A stretch of DNA of 64,000 nt from the NCBI RefSeq assembly GCF_003025005.1, contig NZ_PVSS01000009.1:124242-188241 (forward strand), written 5' to 3'. Origin of the DNA: Brumimicrobium mesophilum. GTDB lineage: Bacteria > Bacteroidota > Bacteroidia > Flavobacteriales_D > Crocinitomicaceae. Of the stretch, positions 62,072 to 64,000 are shown piece after piece (position 1 is the first letter of the stretch; every line of letters begins with the position of its first letter). The position numbers and the translations under genes are program-made. Under the pieces are notes generated by a model. It ran no database searches, had not been told where the DNA came from, and saw only the letters and a list, made by a program, of their open reading frames with translations.

Positions 62072-62518
62072 TTAATTCAATGGAGCACCAACTGCTATTG
62101 CACAATCGTGTCCTGGTTCTCCATGAGCAGGATTCAACTTTACATTACCATTCATATTCGGTTGATTACTCACAGGAGCATTAATTGTTGGAGATTTAAT
62201 TGCTGGAGTATTTCCATTAGAATTCAGAGGCTGTCCAACTGCAATTGCACAATCATGACCTGGCTCTCCATGAGGAGGATTTAACTTAACTGCTCCATTA
62301 TTTGAATTAACGTCTATTGATTGATTTTGTATAGCATTGTTTGAATTCGCATCTTGGTTTCCTGTATTATTCAGAACTGGAGTGCTTCTCTGTGATTCGT
62401 CTAAAGATTCAGTTCTATTATTTGAATCAACAGGTTCTTCTCCATTACAAGATGTGAAGATTAACATTGCACCAGCACAAATTAATAATGGTGATTTTTT
62501 GAGAATTTGAAATAACAT
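62072..62518 (-). CDS. Lipoprotein with two HGEPGHDC repeats
   Basis: The 148-residue protein has a lipoprotein signal (lipobox FTSC, Cys24), an Asn/Ser-rich disordered linker (about 25-75), and two near-identical 23-residue units at 77-99 and 126-148 with the core HGEPGHDCAIAVG; 21 of 23 positions agree. The second unit is the exact C-terminus. Similar HG-x-PGH-x-C tails occur in Bacteroidota lipoproteins without known function. Each unit offers two His and one Cys, so metal or heme binding, or a disulfide, is possible (inference). Confidence 0.8.
   Translation of the reverse strand: MLFQILKKSPLLICAGAMLIFTSCNGEEPVDSNNRTESLDESQRSTPVLNNTGNQDANSNNAIQNQSIDVNSNNGAVKLNPPHGEPGHDCAIAVGQPLNSNGNTPAIKSPTINAPVSNQPNMNGNVKLNPAHGEPGHDCAIAVGAPLN
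62075..62143 (-). repeat. HGEPGHDC protein repeat, copy 2
   Basis: Encodes residues 126-148 of the lipoprotein; it differs from copy 1 at two residues (Ala for Pro before HG, Ala for Gln before PLN). Confidence 0.85.
62222..62290 (-). repeat. HGEPGHDC protein repeat, copy 1
   Basis: Encodes residues 77-99 of the lipoprotein; first copy of the 23-residue unit. Confidence 0.85.
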
Positions 62519-62661
62519 ATGTTTGTTTATTTGAAAAATTAAGTTGCTAAGTTAAAGGAAAAAGATGTAACCTCAATAGGATTGCACTTTATCTATATAA
62601 ATAGTTAGAAAGAGACAGAAAGCTATTAATCATAATGGCTTCTTAGTTGTAACTCCTCAAT

Positions 62662-62701
62662 AAAAGAAAAGCCTCATGTTTTCACATGAGGCTTTTCTTT
62701 T
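62662..62701 (-). terminator. Terminator of tig
   Basis: An 18 bp perfect stem (core AAAAGCCTCATGT / ACATGAGGCTTTT, loop TTTC) lies 84 bases after the tig stop, the strongest hairpin at this end of the window. Confidence 0.85.
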
Positions 62702-62784
62702 AAACATATTTTATTTTCTAAAGATTTAGAGGAAAGATGATTTTAAATTATTCCTCTGGCAAAATCTAATTTTCTAAACCAAAT

Positions 62785-64000
62785 TTAGGCGTTAGAATCT
62801 TGAGCAATCTTTACGTATTCGTCATAATCAACTTCCTTCTCATTTAACTTTACAGTTTCTTTAAAGAATTTAGTCATTTTTTCTTCAGCTAACATGTCAT
62901 AAATTTGTTGCGCCTCTTTTTGATTCTGTAGCACTTGTTGAGCTGATTGTGTTAATTCTGCATCTTCTGGAGCAGGCATTCCATACTGAGCATATTGATT
63001 TACAAGTAAACTCTTTGTATAATTTACAGCCTCCTCTTGCTCAACTTTCATGTTGTTATTCTTGAAGATACTATTTTGAATTAATTGCCATTTTAGACTA
63101 CGAGAATAATTTCCGAAATCAGCATCAACTTGATCCATTGTAGTTGGTTCTTTTTGAGATGCTAAAATCCATCTCTTCAAAAAACCTTCTGGAAGTTGAA
63201 TATTTGATTTCTCAATAAGGTCATTAGAGATTCTACGTGTTAAGATTTTCTCGCTATCTTTTTCAAACATTTGAACCAAATCAGCTTTCACCTTTTCTCT
63301 CATTTGTTCTGCTGAAGTCACTTCTCCTTCTCCGAATAATTTATCAAATAACTCTTGATTTAATTCAGCTGGCTCCATTACTTTAACCTCGTTAATCGTC
63401 AATTGAAATTTATCAGAGATATTTCCTAATTCACTTTCTTCAATTCCTAACATTGAAGCAGTATCTTTACCACCTCTAGAAACACTCGTTGGATTTACAG
63501 TAACAACGTCACCGGCTTTCAACCCAATCATTTCTTTCTTCAATTTTTCGTCTTCAACAAATTCCATTGAGATTGTAGAACTATTCATAATCCCACCCTC
63601 AAGAATTTCACCATTCTCATTAAGCTCAACAAGTTGACCTAAAACCATGTCTTTCTCTCCAACTGTTTTGCCTGAAACAAGTTTTCCATAACGACGTGTA
63701 AGGTCCTCTAATTGTTTGTCGATTAATTTTTTATCAACCTTAACCTTTGTATACTCGTATTTATTTTTCCCTGAAATTTTCACATCCACATTCGGTGAAA
63801 TACCAATTTCATAAGTAAATTCAAATGAATCTGGGTTATCAAAATCACCTTTTACTTCAATATCATTTTTAGGTAAAGGGTTTCCAAGAATTTCAAATTC
63901 CTGTTCAGCAACATATTTATATAAACCCTCGCTAACGATTTTGTTTAACTCATCTCCAAGAACAGTTCTACCGTATTGTTTTTTAATGATACCCATAGGC
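62785..64000 (-). CDS. tig: Trigger factor, partial (N-terminus beyond window edge)
   Basis: About 405 residues are inside the window. The reading frame continues through the right edge: the codon before the internal Met is Pro, giving P-M-GIIKKQYG, which is the end of the ribosome-binding domain (normally G-x-VP-x-x-I-x-x-x-YG). It is followed by an FKBP-like PPIase domain (about residues 100-200 of the visible part, diverged: GQLVELNENGEILEGG) and the C-terminal chaperone arms (from about 215). Trigger factor binds nascent chains at the ribosome exit. The ATG near 63996 is therefore internal and not the start. Confidence 0.93.
   Translation of the reverse strand, partial: PMGIIKKQYGRTVLGDELNKIVSEGLYKYVAEQEFEILGNPLPKNDIEVKGDFDNPDSFEFTYEIGISPNVDVKISGKNKYEYTKVKVDKKLIDKQLEDLTRRYGKLVSGKTVGEKDMVLGQLVELNENGEILEGGIMNSSTISMEFVEDEKLKKEMIGLKAGDVVTVNPTSVSRGGKDTASMLGIEESELGNISDKFQLTINEVKVMEPAELNQELFDKLFGEGEVTSAEQMREKVKADLVQMFEKDSEKILTRRISNDLIEKSNIQLPEGFLKRWILASQKEPTTMDQVDADFGNYSRSLKWQLIQNSIFKNNNMKVEQEEAVNYTKSLLVNQYAQYGMPAPEDAELTQSAQQVLQNQKEAQQIYDMLAEEKMTKFFKETVKLNEKEVDYDEYVKIAQDSNA

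Overview
The window is about 64 kb of AT-rich chromosome from a member of the Bacteroidota, most likely a Flavobacteriia-type organism; a Crocinitomicaceae/Cryomorphaceae-like relative is my guess and is not proven. Several independent signs agree. Promoters have the Bacteroidota form (TTG, about 19 bases, TAnnTTTG). Three proteins carry C-terminal type IX secretion (T9SS) sorting domains. There is a PorE-like OmpA protein, a giant fused CcsBA cytochrome c assembly protein, a bacillithiol gene (bshB1), menaquinone genes, a C-minus (type B) L31, and Bacteroidota-style DPP4 and DPP11 peptidases. I see no rRNA, tRNA, CRISPR array, insertion sequence, integrase or prophage; the window reads as ordinary chromosomal backbone with lineage-specific secreted proteins in between.

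Layout. 0-3.4 kb: menF (cut by the left edge) and a hotdog thioesterase on the minus strand, then murB and a serine-palmitoyltransferase-like enzyme on plus. 3.5-6.2 kb: a CDP-alcohol phosphatidyltransferase, a GNAT and a thiolase. 6.3-10.9 kb: a TPR protein, a PorE-like OmpA protein and a GlcD-type flavoprotein. 10.9-13.6 kb (minus): a compact six-gene run of cupin, group III truncated globin, thiol peroxidase, an exported unknown, a small conserved unknown and a hemerythrin, which looks like an NO/oxygen/peroxide stress operon. 13.8-18.7 kb: rpmE2, a coupled pair of beta-helix lipoprotein and toxin-23-like exported protein, and a T9SS protein with a PA domain. 19-25.7 kb (minus): methyltransferase, glycosyltransferase, bshB1, a glutathione-peroxidase-like protein and ccsBA with a histidine-rich loop. 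25.8-27.1 kb: a DUF2520 protein and kdsC. 27.1-31.3 kb (minus): an overlapping operon of lipoprotein, outer-membrane barrel and T9SS propeller protein. 31.5-37.5 kb: small conserved unknowns, a HlyD-like adaptor, an ECF sigma factor, an aminotransferase and a NUDIX hydrolase. 37.5-40.7 kb: dpp4 and an FkbM methyltransferase.

40.8-45.2 kb is the conserved translation block rplM-rpsI-rpsB-tsf-pyrH-frr, with tandem promoters in front. A 0.6 kb gene-poor stretch follows, then a 1035-residue T9SS BNR-propeller protein, lipA, an OsmC protein, a GH3 hexosaminidase, a small OmpA protein, a ZIP metal transporter and a methyltransferase. 53.8-55.4 kb is an operon of SiaB-type kinase, SiaC-type phosphoprotein and coaE. 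55.4-62 kb holds a membrane protein, a DPP11-type S46 peptidase, Wzz and an O-antigen ligase-like protein, and hldD. The window ends with a lipoprotein carrying two copies of a HGEPGHDCAIAVG motif and most of tig, cut by the right edge.

Together the genes suggest an aerobic, menaquinone- and cytochrome-c-using, bacillithiol-containing marine or aquatic heterotroph that secretes proteins by T9SS and degrades peptides. No obviously new defence or mobile system is present. The most useful leads are the SiaB/SiaC pair without SiaA/SiaD, the stress operon with two uncharacterised members, the lipoprotein/toxin-23-like pair, the repeat lipoprotein, and the three-gene envelope operon at 27-31 kb.
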